From assembly GCF_001442625.1 (NCBI RefSeq), contig NZ_LMZQ01000003.1:558001-622000 (forward strand): a stretch of 64,000 bases of DNA, read 5' to 3'. The stretch is from Pedobacter ginsenosidimutans. GTDB lineage: Bacteria > Bacteroidota > Bacteroidia > Sphingobacteriales > Sphingobacteriaceae. The position numbers and the translations under genes were made by a program. Shown piece by piece: positions 9,256 to 17,636 of this stretch. The notes under the pieces were generated by a model. It was given only the letters and a program-made list of their open reading frames with translations, ran no database searches and had not been told where the DNA came from. Position 1 is the first letter of the stretch. The number at the start of each line of letters is the position of its first letter.

Positions 9256-12200
9256 TTACAGTTTTCTAGCTACTTCTACTTGTTCGTAAGCTTCTACGAT
9301 ATCGCCAACTTCGATGTTGTTAAAGTTCTGAATGTTTAAACCACACTCGTAACCTTTATTCACTTCTTTCACATCATCTTTAAAGCGTTTTAACGATGCC
9401 AATTCACCTGTGTATACTACAACACCATCCCTAACGATACGGATCTTGCTGTTACGGGTAATCTTACCATCCAATACCATACAACCTGCAATGGTACCCA
9501 CTTTAGTAATTTTGAAAGTCTCGCGAATCTCAACATTAGCCACAATTTTCTCTTCAAATTCTGGATCCAACATACCTTCCATCGCTGATTTAATCTCATT
9601 GATTGCATCGTAGATGATAGAATATAAACGGATATCGATCTGTTCAGCTTCTGCAAGTTTACGTGCACCTGTTGATGGACGAACCTGGAAACCAATAATA
9701 ATCGCATCTGAAGCCGAAGCTAACAATACATCAGATTCTGAAATCTGACCAACACCTTTACTGATGATATTGATCTGGATCTGCTCAGTTGATAGTTTCA
9801 ACAATGAATCGGCCAATGCCTCGATTGAACCATCCACATCACCTTTAACAATGATGTTAAGCTCTTTAAAGTTACCGATAGCCAAACGACGACCGATCTC
9901 ATCCAATGTAATGTGTTTCTGTGTACGTAATCCCTGCTCACGTTGTAACTGCATACGTTTGTTTGCAATATCACGTGCTTCGGTTTCACTTTCTAAAGCA
10001 TTAAATCTATCACCAGCTGTAGGCGCACCTTGCATACCCAAAACCTGTACCGGTTGTGATGGGCCCGCTGATTCTACTTTAGCACCACGCTCATTGGTTA
10101 ATGCTTTTACACGTCCGCTATAACTACCCGCTAAGATTGGATCTCCCACTCTTAACGTACCGGCCTGAACCAATACCGTAGTTACAATACCACGTCCTTT
10201 ATCTAATGCCGATTCAATTACAGTACCTGTAGCTCTCTTATTCGGATTTGCTTTAAGCTCTAATAATTCAGCTTCTAATAATACTTTATCTAAAAGTAAA
10301 TCAACATTTAAACCGCTTTTGCTTGAGATTTCCTGTGATTGATATTTACCACCCCAATCTTCAACCAAGATATTCATAACTGATAACTGCTCACGTACCT
10401 TATCTGCATTTGCACCTGGTTTATCTACTTTAGTGAAAGCAAATACCAATGGTACGCCTGCCGCCTGTGCGTGGTTAATCGCCTCTTTAGTTTGAGGCAT
10501 CACCGCATCATCAGCCGCGATAACAATAATGGCAATATCAGCAGCCTTAGCACCACGTGCACGCATTGCTGTAAAGGCTTCGTGACCTGGAGTATCTAAG
10601 AAGGTTACTTTTTTACCAGTTGGCGTAGTTACCATGTAAGCACCAATGTGCTGGGTAATACCACCTGCCTCACCAGCTACCACATTTGCTTTACGGATAT
10701 AATCCAGCAATGAGGTTTTACCGTGATCGACGTGACCCATAATCGTAACAACCGGAGCTCTTTCGATTAAATCAGCCTCGTTATCTTCTTCCTCAATTAC
10801 ATTTTCTTCATCCTCATCTGGTTTAACGAATTGAATTTCGTAACCAAACTCATCCGCAACAATGGTTAAAGTTTCAGCATCTAAACGCTGGTTAATGGAA
10901 ACGAACATACCCAGGCTCATACAGGTACCAATAATTTTGGTAACCGGCACATCCATCATGCTCGCTAACTCATTAGCCGTAACAAATTCAGTTACTTTTA
11001 ATATTTTCGATTGCGATTCAAGCTCATTTGCAGCCTCTTCTGCGTTCGACGCTACATCATCACGTTTCTGACGACGTAATTTAGCACGTTGTGCAAATTT
11101 ACCCGATTTACCAGCACCACTTAAACGAGCAAGTGTTGCTTTAATCTGATCTTGAATTTCTTTCTCAGTAGGCTCTTCTTTAGGTCCGCTTGGTGTAGCA
11201 TTTCTATTTTGGAAACCCGGTCTGTTATTGTTGTTATTTCTATTTCCTTGATATGGAGTTCCACCTTGTCCCGCTGGTCTGTTGCCCTGGTATGGAGTTC
11301 CACCGCCTGGCCTGTTACCTTGATAAGGTGTACGAGGTTGCCCTGGTGTACCACTTTGACCTTGGCCCTGACCTTGACCTGCAGGATTATTTTGTCCTTG
11401 CTGGCCTTGACCACCATGTTGACCTGGTTGGCCAGGTGCTCCCGGAGTTTTTTTGCGTTTACGCTTACGTTTAGCGGCTTCACTATCGCTAGATGATGCT
11501 ACTGGACCGTTTCTTCTATCCGGTGTTGTTGGTAAAACAATTTTACCAATAATATTCGGGCCGGTTAATTTAACGGTACGTGCTTTAATTACCTCAGGCT
11601 CGTTGTTTACCGGTTTTGCTTCAGCTGGTTTTTCTTCCACTTTAGGTTGTTCAACTGGTTTTACAGGCTCCGGTGCTTTAACCACTGGCGGTTCTACAAC
11701 AGGTGCTGGTGCAGCAGGTGTTTCTTCCTTTTTAACCTCAACCGGTTTTTCTTCCACTTTAGGTTGTTCAACTGGTTTTACAGGTTCTGGTGCTTTAACC
11801 ACAGGCGGTTCTACAACCGGTGCTGGTGCAGCAGGTGTTTCTTCTTTCTTAACCGGGCGTGTTTTTGAGTTAAGATCATTTAAATCGATCTTTCCTACAA
11901 TTTTAACCCCTGGCAATCCAGTTTCTTCAACCTTATCTTCTGCCTTAGTTTCTTTTACTGGCTCTACTGCTGCCGCAGATACTGGTGTTGGCGCTGGCGC
12001 TTCTACCTTAGGGGTTTCTACAACCTTTGGTTTCTCTACCGGAGGTGTAAATGATTGAGCATTTTTAATTAAAATCTCTTCATTTTTCTCAAAATCGGTA
12101 TTCTTCTTCGGCGCTTCTACTGGCTTTTCAGTCTCAGGCTCGTCACGACGTATTTTACCAATCACTATTTGTTTGGCTTCTTCTCTTACGATCTTATCTC

Positions 12201-12366
12201 CCTGATACTCTTTCAATAAGGCATTATACATGTCTCCCGTAAGTTTAAACATAGGGCTCTTCTCGGCAGAGAATCCCTTTTTGTTTAAAAACTCAACGGC
12301 CGTACCCATGCCTATATTAAGTTCTTTAATAGCTTTAATTAAAATGATTGGTTTGTCGTCTGACAT
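9256..12366 (-). CDS. infB: Translation initiation factor IF-2
   Basis: 1036 residues. Brings fMet-tRNA to the 30S subunit and hydrolyses GTP on subunit joining. The first residues ([17 protein letters not shown]) form the Bacteroidota-type IF2 N-terminal domain. Residues about 60-420 are a long low-complexity linker rich in P, E, K, V and then G, Q, N, with an internal 39-residue duplication. The G domain starts near residue 540 with GHVDHGKTS (G1), then DTPGHE (G3) and TKVDKPG (G4), followed by domains II-IV ending [17 protein letters not shown] start at 12366 with AGGAG four bases upstream (12371-12375), an unusual Shine-Dalgarno-like sequence for this phylum. Last gene of the rimP-nusA-infB operon. 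Confidence 0.98.
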   Translation of the reverse strand: MSDDKPIILIKAIKELNIGMGTAVEFLNKKGFSAEKSPMFKLTGDMYNALLKEYQGDKIVREEAKQIVIGKIRRDEPETEKPVEAPKKNTDFEKNEEILIKNAQSFTPPVEKPKVVETPKVEAPAPTPVSAAAVEPVKETKAEDKVEETGLPGVKIVGKIDLNDLNSKTRPVKKEETPAAPAPVVEPPVVKAPEPVKPVEQPKVEEKPVEVKKEETPAAPAPVVEPPVVKAPEPVKPVEQPKVEEKPAEAKPVNNEPEVIKARTVKLTGPNIIGKIVLPTTPDRRNGPVASSSDSEAAKRKRKRKKTPGAPGQPGQHGGQGQQGQNNPAGQGQGQGQSGTPGQPRTPYQGNRPGGGTPYQGNRPAGQGGTPYQGNRNNNNNRPGFQNRNATPSGPKEEPTEKEIQDQIKATLARLSGAGKSGKFAQRAKLRRQKRDDVASNAEEAANELESQSKILKVTEFVTANELASMMDVPVTKIIGTCMSLGMFVSINQRLDAETLTIVADEFGYEIQFVKPDEDEENVIEEEDNEADLIERAPVVTIMGHVDHGKTSLLDYIRKANVVAGEAGGITQHIGAYMVTTPTGKKVTFLDTPGHEAFTAMRARGAKAADIAIIVIAADDAVMPQTKEAINHAQAAGVPLVFAFTKVDKPGANADKVREQLSVMNILVEDWGGKYQSQEISSKSGLNVDLLLDKVLLEAELLELKANPNKRATGTVIESALDKGRGIVTTVLVQAGTLRVGDPILAGSYSGRVKALTNERGAKVESAGPSQPVQVLGMQGAPTAGDRFNALESETEARDIANKRMQLQREQGLRTQKHITLDEIGRRLAIGNFKELNIIVKGDVDGSIEALADSLLKLSTEQIQINIISKGVGQISESDVLLASASDAIIIGFQVRPSTGARKLAEAEQIDIRLYSIIYDAINEIKSAMEGMLDPEFEEKIVANVEIRETFKITKVGTIAGCMVLDGKITRNSKIRIVRDGVVVYTGELASLKRFKDDVKEVNKGYECGLNIQNFNNIEVGDIVEAYEQVEVARKL
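11627..11860 (-). repeat. 117-bp tandem duplication inside infB linker
   Basis: Two nearly identical 117-base copies (about 11627-11743 and 11744-11860) encode a 39-residue Pro/Val/Glu/Lys-rich segment twice (each with [19 protein letters not shown]). The few differences are mostly silent. The reading frame is kept, so the copy number could vary without breaking infB. Confidence 0.85.
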
Positions 12367-12428
12367 TTAGCTCCTGTTATTGTTTTTTATTTAATACAAA
12401 AGTAGTGTTTATTTGGCAATTACACCAC

Positions 12429-13673
12429 TTATTCAAATTCTGACTTCAAAATTTGAACCACTTCTTTAATGGTTTCCTCTTCAAGGTCGGTGCGTTTTAC
12501 CAAATCTTCTACTGTAAGTGCTAATACACTCTTAGCAGTATCGCAACCGATAGCCTTTAATTCATCAATGATCCAGCTATCAATCTCATCTGAGAATTCT
12601 TCTAAATCAACATCCTCGTCGTTTTCTTCTCCGGCTTCGCGATACACATCAATTTCGTAGCCAGTTAATTTACCAGCCAGTTTAATATTGTGTCCGCCAC
12701 GTCCAATTGCCAATGAAACCTGATCTGGTTTTAAGTAAACCGATGCATGTTTAGTTTCATCATCCAATTTAATAGAGGTGATTTTTGCCGGGCTTAACGC
12801 ACGGGTAATGTATAATGAAATATTATTGGTGAAGTTAATCACATCAATGTTTTCGTTTTTCAATTCGCGAACGATACCGTGAATACGTGATCCTTTCATA
12901 CCCACACAAGCACCTACCGGATCGATACGATCATCATATGATTCAACAGCCACTTTAGCACGTTCTCCCGGTTCGCGAACAATTTTCTTAACCGTAATTA
13001 AACCATCGAAAATTTCTGGGACTTCCTGTTCGAACAGGCGTTGCAAAAATTCTGGTGCTGTTCTCGAAATGATAATTTTCGGGTTAGCGTTGATCATTTC
13101 TACTTTAGAGATTACCGCTCTCACAGAATCTCCTTTTTTGAAATAATCTGCTGGAATCTGCTCTGTTTTAGGCATTAAAAGTTCATTACCCTCATCATCT
13201 AAAACCAAAGTTTCTTTTTTCCAAACCTGGTAAACTTCACCTGTTACGATTTCGCCAACTCTATCTTTATATTTTTTGAAGATCTCGTCTTTCTCTAATT
13301 CCAATACTTTAGATACCAAAGTTTGACGGGCAGCTAAAATTGCTCTACGGCCAAAACTTTCTAAAGTAATCTGCTCGATATAATCATCGCCAACTTCTAA
13401 AGTATTGTCTAATTTAGAAACTTCAGCAAGCTCGATCTCTAAATCATCATCCTCAGAAAATCCATCCTCCATTACTTTTCTCGTTCTCCAGATCTCCAAA
13501 TCCCCATTATCCGGATTCACAATAACATCACAGTTTTCGTCTGTTCCGTATTTTTTACGCAACATGCTACGAAAAACTTCTTCCAGCACACTGATCACCG
13601 TTGGGCGATCTATATTTTTGAAATCTTTAAACTCTTGAAAAGAGTCGATCAAATTAATTGTTGTAGTACTCAT
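12429..13673 (-). CDS. nusA: Transcription termination/antitermination factor NusA
   Basis: 414 residues with the NusA layout: N-terminal RNA-polymerase-binding domain (about 1-130, with RPTVISVLEEVFRSMLRKKYG), S1 domain (about 135-200), two KH domains (GACVGMKGSRIHGIVREL near 250, and VSLAIGRGGHNIKLAGKL near 310), and a short acidic C-terminal segment with one helical AR-like repeat. It modulates pausing, termination and antitermination. ATG at 13673, 3 bases after the rimP stop codon; 62 bases separate it from infB. The rimP-nusA-infB order is the conserved bacterial arrangement without the ylxR/rpl7Ae genes found between nusA and infB in Firmicutes. Confidence 0.97.
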   Translation of the reverse strand: MSTTTINLIDSFQEFKDFKNIDRPTVISVLEEVFRSMLRKKYGTDENCDVIVNPDNGDLEIWRTRKVMEDGFSEDDDLEIELAEVSKLDNTLEVGDDYIEQITLESFGRRAILAARQTLVSKVLELEKDEIFKKYKDRVGEIVTGEVYQVWKKETLVLDDEGNELLMPKTEQIPADYFKKGDSVRAVISKVEMINANPKIIISRTAPEFLQRLFEQEVPEIFDGLITVKKIVREPGERAKVAVESYDDRIDPVGACVGMKGSRIHGIVRELKNENIDVINFTNNISLYITRALSPAKITSIKLDDETKHASVYLKPDQVSLAIGRGGHNIKLAGKLTGYEIDVYREAGEENDEDVDLEEFSDEIDSWIIDELKAIGCDTAKSVLALTVEDLVKRTDLEEETIKEVVQILKSEFE

Positions 13674-13675
13674 TT

Positions 13676-14140
13676 TTACTTAAATGAAATTAACACACTT
13701 GTTTCTAATATATCATTAAACGGAACAGCTGTTTGAATTGCTACCGCTTTTTTCCCTTTTTCTTTAACCGATTCTTCAATCAGCAGATTATTTTCTGTAA
13801 CCGCTAGCAGTTTCCCTTCTTTTTTTAATCCTTCTTTCAGCTTTATGCTTACCGTACGGCCAATATTTTTACTGTATTGACGGATTAATTTTAAAGGCTC
13901 ACCAACACCCGGTGAAGAAACTTCTAAATTATAAGCCTGTTCTATTGCGTTTTCTTCTTCGAGATGAAAACCAACATGCCTGCTTATGGCCACACAATCC
14001 TGTATGCTAATACCTTCGTCGCCATCAACATGGATAATCAATTTATTGTTTGGCAACATTTTTACTTCAACCAGAAAGAGTTCTGGCCGATCTGCTATTT
14101 TTTCCTCAACGAGGGCTGCAACTCTCTTTTCTACCTGCAT
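13676..14140 (-). CDS. rimP: Ribosome maturation factor RimP
   Basis: 154 residues. Needed for 30S subunit maturation. Recognised by the N-terminal domain with LVEVKMLPNNKLIIHVDGDEGISIQDC and the central SSPGVGEPLKLIRQY, which matches the family signature (YxLEVSSPGxxxPL). C-terminal SH3-like domain carries LLIEESVKEKGKK, a basic insertion. ATG at 14140. First gene of the operon; preceded by a promoter at 14204-14234 and a terminator-like hairpin inside the leader. Confidence 0.95.
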   Translation of the reverse strand: MQVEKRVAALVEEKIADRPELFLVEVKMLPNNKLIIHVDGDEGISIQDCVAISRHVGFHLEEENAIEQAYNLEVSSPGVGEPLKLIRQYSKNIGRTVSIKLKEGLKKEGKLLAVTENNLLIEESVKEKGKKAVAIQTAVPFNDILETSVLISFK

Positions 14141-14160
14141 ATTTTAACCTGATTTCATAG

Positions 14161-14182
14161 AAAAAGGGGACATTGTCCCCTT
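14161..14182 (-). terminator. Terminator-like hairpin in rimP leader (possible attenuator)
   Basis: On the minus strand AAGGGGAC (complement of 14175-14182) pairs with GTCCCCTT (complement of 14164-14171) across a 3-base loop, followed by a T-run (A-run 14161-14165). It lies 20 bases before the rimP ATG but downstream of the best rimP promoter, so it would stop transcripts entering the operon unless bypassed. It could alternatively end transcripts of the upstream lipoprotein gene. Confidence 0.75.
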
Positions 14183-14203
14183 CTCTTTTCTTCGATTACG
14201 ATG

Positions 14204-14234
14204 CAAATGTAGTAATTTTTTAGAAAAAATCAAA
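14204..14234 (-). promoter_or_regulatory. Promoter of the rimP-nusA-infB operon
   Basis: Minus strand TTTG (14234-14231) and TACATTTG (14211-14204), separated by 19 bases: an exact match to the Bacteroidota consensus. Predicted start near 14200, giving a leader of about 60 bases. Confidence 0.75.
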
Positions 14235-14261
14235 CACTTGCGCTAATTATTATGCTGATTA

Positions 14262-14693
14262 TTACCGTTTAAGTGTTTGTCGCTGCGCTTTTAAATTCTG
14301 CTTACCCTTCCCCATAATCAGATCGCCCACCGTTGCAAATTTTATTCCGATGTAACTTTCAACCAAATATTCTTTACCCTTAAGAAATGGCTGATCGGGA
14401 TTAAATACGAGTGAATCACCAAGTATCTTAACCTTGCCAGGCACTTCAAGCTCATCCTGGATACTGTCCAGATCGCCCGGTTTTATTAAAACAGAAACCA
14501 AATTAAGTGCATCTGCATTAGCCTGATAGGCATTTTTAACCTGAAAGAGACTCGCCTCATCAATATTTTTAATTATTATTGATGAACTATCCTCAGAAAA
14601 CTTAATTATTGGCCTGTTGTTTGTGTTCGAACATGAAAGTGCAAATAGGACAACAGCAATTACGGCCTGGTATTTAAAAAAGCATTTAAACAT
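14262..14693 (-). CDS. Small lipoprotein of unknown function
   Basis: 143 residues. N-terminal hydrophobic stretch AVIAVVLFALSC ends in a lipobox (LALSC-like, cysteine at residue 21), so it is probably a membrane-anchored lipoprotein. The remainder is a single small domain with alternating strands (SSIIIKNIDEASLF, KVKILGDSLVFNPDQPF, YLVESYIGIKFATVG), resembling a beta-sandwich; I do not recognise a family. ATG at 14693. A TATTTTTG box sits only 3 bases upstream but without an upstream TTTG, so its promoter is uncertain. Confidence 0.7.
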   Translation of the reverse strand: MFKCFFKYQAVIAVVLFALSCSNTNNRPIIKFSEDSSSIIIKNIDEASLFQVKNAYQANADALNLVSVLIKPGDLDSIQDELEVPGKVKILGDSLVFNPDQPFLKGKEYLVESYIGIKFATVGDLIMGKGKQNLKAQRQTLKR

Positions 14694-14711
14694 TTACAAA
14701 AATAAACAATT

Positions 14712-15056
14712 ATGAGATTTATTATCGAAATCCTTTTGATGGGATTAGCCTTTTTTATCGGCGCAAGAATAGTACCTGGCGTACATGTTGATAGTTATGC
14801 AACATCCATTATTGCCGCAGTACTGGTTGCACTTGCAAACTCAACCATTGGGTTCATTTTAAGATTATTAACATTCCCAGTTAATTTTTTAACGCTCGGA
14901 CTGGTATCATTTATCATTACTGTTTTAATGATTTTATTGGTTGATAACATGATGACCTCTTTTAACACTTCAGGTTTTATCGCTGCTGCATTTTTGGCTA
15001 TAGTTGTAGCCTTAATTAAAGCAGTGTTTAGCGCTGTAGTTGGGGAGAAGGAATAA
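14712..15056 (+). CDS. Phage-holin-4-type small membrane protein (YvlD-like)
   Basis: 114 residues with four predicted membrane helices (6-24, 30-50, 58-78, 88-110) and the family pattern NSTIGFILRLLTFPVNFLTLGL. YvlD-like proteins are inner-membrane proteins of unknown function, not lysis proteins, and are usually linked to envelope-stress loci. ATG start, divergent from the lipoprotein gene with 18 bases between start codons. Ends 60 bases from the convergent acyl-CoA dehydrogenase gene. Confidence 0.8.
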   Translation: MRFIIEILLMGLAFFIGARIVPGVHVDSYATSIIAAVLVALANSTIGFILRLLTFPVNFLTLGLVSFIITVLMILLVDNMMTSFNTSGFIAAAFLAIVVALIKAVFSAVVGEKE

Positions 15057-15061
15057 TCCAG

Positions 15062-15102
15062 TTTTCAGTTGGCGGTTTTCAATTCGAACTGCCAACTGAA
15101 AA
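15062..15102. terminator. Hairpin between convergent genes
   Basis: TTTTCAGTTGGC (15062-15073) and GCCAACTGAAAA (15091-15102) form a perfect 12-bp stem around a 17-base loop. A/T tracts on both sides allow bidirectional termination. The CAGTTGGC core recurs in other gaps of the window, so it may be a mobile or recombining repeat reused as a terminator. Confidence 0.65.
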
Positions 15103-15116
15103 TTGATAACTGGCTA

Positions 15117-16256
15117 TTAACGGATCACTTCTCTCGATATCACCATTTTCTGGATCTCAGATGTACCTTCGTAAATCTGGGTAATTTTAGCATCACGCAT
15201 TAAACGTTCCACGTGGTATTCTTTTACAAAACCATAACCACCGTGAACCTGCACTGCTTCGATGGTTACATCCATCGCCACTTTCGAAGCAAACAGCTTA
15301 GCCATAGAACCAGCCTGTGTGTAAGGCAATCCCTGATCCTTTAACCACGCAGCTTTATAAACCAATAACCTGGCGGCTTCGATCTGTGTCGCCATATCGG
15401 CCAGTTTAAAAGCAATAGCCTGATGTTCAGCAATTGGTTTGCCGAATGATTTACGCTCTTTGGCATACTGTGTGGCCAACTCAAAAGCACCTTGTGCAAT
15501 ACCTAGCGCCTGGGCAGCAATACCGATCCTCCCGCCTTCTAAAGTTTTCATGGCAAACTTAAAACCGAAGCCATCTTCACCTATTCTATTTTCTTTTGGC
15601 ACCTTCACATCGTTAAACATTAAAGAATGTGTATCAGATCCGCGGATGCCTAGTTTATTTTCTTTTGGTCCAACGGTAAAACCTTCCGTTCCTTTCTCCA
15701 CAATAAAAGCGTTGATGCCTTTATGCCTTAACTCAGGATGGGTTTGTGCAATAACCAGATAGGTTGATGCGGTACTTCCGTTGGTGATCCAGTTTTTTGT
15801 ACCATTTAACAGATAATAATCGCCTTTATCTTCGGCAGTGGTACGTTGCGAGGTGGCATCAGATCCCGCTTCAGGCTCTGATAAACAAAAAGCACCAATT
15901 TTTTCTCCAGCCGCCAATGGCTTTAAATATTTTTCTTTTTGAGCTTCGCTACCGTAGGCTTCTAATCCGTAGCAAACCAATGAATTGTTTACCGAAACCA
16001 CTACCGATGCAGAGGCATCTATTTTAGAAAGCTCTTCCATTACCAAAACGTAAGAAATGGCATCGAGTCCGCTTCCGTTATATTTTTCGCTCACCATCAT
16101 ACCCAAAAAACCAAGTTCTCCAAGTTTTTTTACCTGCTCGGTCGGAAATTTCTGATGTTCGTCTCGTTCGATTACACCAGGCTTTAATTCTTGCTGGGCG
16201 AAATCGCGGGCAGCCTGCTGAATCATTAATTGCTCTTCACTTAATTCAAAATGCAT
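15117..16256 (-). CDS. Acyl-CoA dehydrogenase, short/medium-chain type
   Basis: 379 residues, the usual length. FAD enzyme that makes the trans-2 double bond in beta-oxidation or branched-chain amino-acid breakdown. Visible: YVLVMEELSKIDASASV, FCLSEPEAGSDA (FAD/substrate-binding signature), NGTKNWITNG, and near the C-terminus QVHGGYGFVKEYHVERLMRDAKITQIYEGTSEIQ, where the glutamate of YEGTSE is the catalytic base in short-chain enzymes. ATG at 16256; a TACATTTG box at 16292-16285 (minus strand) lies about 29 bases upstream without a clear upstream element. Chain-length specificity cannot be decided from sequence alone. Confidence 0.93.
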   Translation of the reverse strand: MHFELSEEQLMIQQAARDFAQQELKPGVIERDEHQKFPTEQVKKLGELGFLGMMVSEKYNGSGLDAISYVLVMEELSKIDASASVVVSVNNSLVCYGLEAYGSEAQKEKYLKPLAAGEKIGAFCLSEPEAGSDATSQRTTAEDKGDYYLLNGTKNWITNGSTASTYLVIAQTHPELRHKGINAFIVEKGTEGFTVGPKENKLGIRGSDTHSLMFNDVKVPKENRIGEDGFGFKFAMKTLEGGRIGIAAQALGIAQGAFELATQYAKERKSFGKPIAEHQAIAFKLADMATQIEAARLLVYKAAWLKDQGLPYTQAGSMAKLFASKVAMDVTIEAVQVHGGYGFVKEYHVERLMRDAKITQIYEGTSEIQKMVISREVIR

Positions 16257-16418
16257 AACATTTATGTATAAAAGGTTAGTAAATCAAATGTAGCATTTCT
16301 GATCGAAATTACTATGGCTGCATAGTAATTTATTTTAATTCATGATACTTTTATAATTTATTAAACAATCCTAAAAAATATTATCACATTTAAAATGAAA
16401 GTATTAGCTAGAATAGGC

Positions 16419-16447
16419 TTTGTGTTAATGTAAGATTATTATTTTTG
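16419..16447 (+). promoter_or_regulatory. Promoter of the AraC-type regulator gene
   Basis: TTTG at 16419-16422 and TATTTTTG at 16440-16447, 17 bases apart. The box ends 4 bases before the ATG at 16452, so the predicted start of transcription is at or next to the start codon, implying a leaderless mRNA. Confidence 0.5.
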
Positions 16448-16451
16448 CTAA

Positions 16452-17528
16452 ATGAACCTAGGGCAGCAAATATTATTTTTCTTTAGTGCCCTGGGCGCAT
16501 TTAATGGCTTTATCATTAGTGCGTATTTGTTATTCTTCAAAAAACCAAAATCCACATTTTCTTTTTTTCTTGGGCTTTTGCTTGTTTCTCTTTGCTTAAA
16601 GATCAGCAAGTCGCTTCTTTTTTATTTCTATCCGGCCTTACCTGGCATTTATATTCAAATTGGCATTTTAGGAAGTTCATTGGTTGGCCCATCGCTTTTT
16701 TATTTTATTCAATCGGCTTTGGGGCAAGGTTCAAAGCATAATGTCATACAGAAAGGAACATATCTCTTTTGGATTTTTGCAATTGTAATTGCCAGTATCA
16801 TTGCGCCCTACGACAGTAAGCCTGATGTATGGGAAAATTATATCGGTAGAATAATTTCAATACAATTTACCGCTTATATTGTACTATCTGCCTGGTTGCT
16901 CAGAAATGTTTTTGGCAAAATTTTCAGCAAAGGGGGCAAGATTTCTACAACAGAGGCACTATTGCTATCTGTATTTATTGGCAATATAATAGTTCCTGTG
17001 GCATTTAAGTTACCTATCTTCTCATTTTTTAATGGCCATTGCATAAGTGGGGCTTTATTTTTCTCAGCTGTTCTTTACTTAAACACTTTCTTATTTATTA
17101 GCAGAAGAAAAAAGAGCAATCTTTTTTCAGGCAGCCAGGATTTGGTTCGCTATGCCAACAAGAAGATAACCGACGAACATGCCGTGACACTAACAGAAAG
17201 ACTGCAGAAGATTATTTTGGAAGACGAACTTTACAAGAACCCAGACCTAAAATTAAATGATTTAGCCAAAAAAATTAACATTTCGGGTCACCAGCTTTCG
17301 CAATTGCTCAACGACAATTTAGGCAAAAGCTTTGCGGCTTACATTAACGAATTTAGAATAAACGAAGCCTGTGAACTGATTGTTAACGACAGGGGCATTA
17401 AGCTCGAAGCCATTGGATATGAGGTGGGCTTTAACTCCAAATCTACATTTTACACTGCTTTTAAAAAACACAAACAAACAACCCCGATGCATTATAAGGA
17501 ACAACTATTAGTTGTTTCATCAAACTAA
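16452..17528 (+). CDS. Membrane-anchored AraC-family transcriptional regulator
   Basis: 358 residues: six or seven membrane helices over residues 1-220, then a soluble linker and a C-terminal AraC domain (about 255-350) with two helix-turn-helix units, LNDLAKKINISGHQLSQLLN and IGYEVGFNSKSTFYTAFKKH. The layout is that of Bacteroidota regulators that sense a signal in the membrane and act on nearby operons. ATG 16452. The TonB receptor gene follows 108 bases downstream on the same strand and is the obvious candidate target, although the pair could also be independent. Confidence 0.9.
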   Translation: MNLGQQILFFFSALGAFNGFIISAYLLFFKKPKSTFSFFLGLLLVSLCLKISKSLLFYFYPALPGIYIQIGILGSSLVGPSLFYFIQSALGQGSKHNVIQKGTYLFWIFAIVIASIIAPYDSKPDVWENYIGRIISIQFTAYIVLSAWLLRNVFGKIFSKGGKISTTEALLLSVFIGNIIVPVAFKLPIFSFFNGHCISGALFFSAVLYLNTFLFISRRKKSNLFSGSQDLVRYANKKITDEHAVTLTERLQKIILEDELYKNPDLKLNDLAKKINISGHQLSQLLNDNLGKSFAAYINEFRINEACELIVNDRGIKLEAIGYEVGFNSKSTFYTAFKKHKQTTPMHYKEQLLVVSSN

Positions 17529-17636
17529 ATTTGGTCTCGTTTTATAATTCCGAACGCCTAAATCTGAGATTCAGAACCCCTTATCTATCCTTCTCTTCTA
17601 GTTTTGGAACATTATGCAAAATCCAAATACACGAAG

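Noticed and set aside
11453..12058. 201-codon open frame antisense to infB
   Set aside because: It mirrors the low-complexity repeats of IF-2; composition is compatible with a shadow frame, and no independent signals were seen.
12397..12404. TACTTTTG box as a separate infB promoter
   Set aside because: No TTTG element at the right distance; infB is probably read from the rimP promoter, although an internal promoter cannot be excluded.
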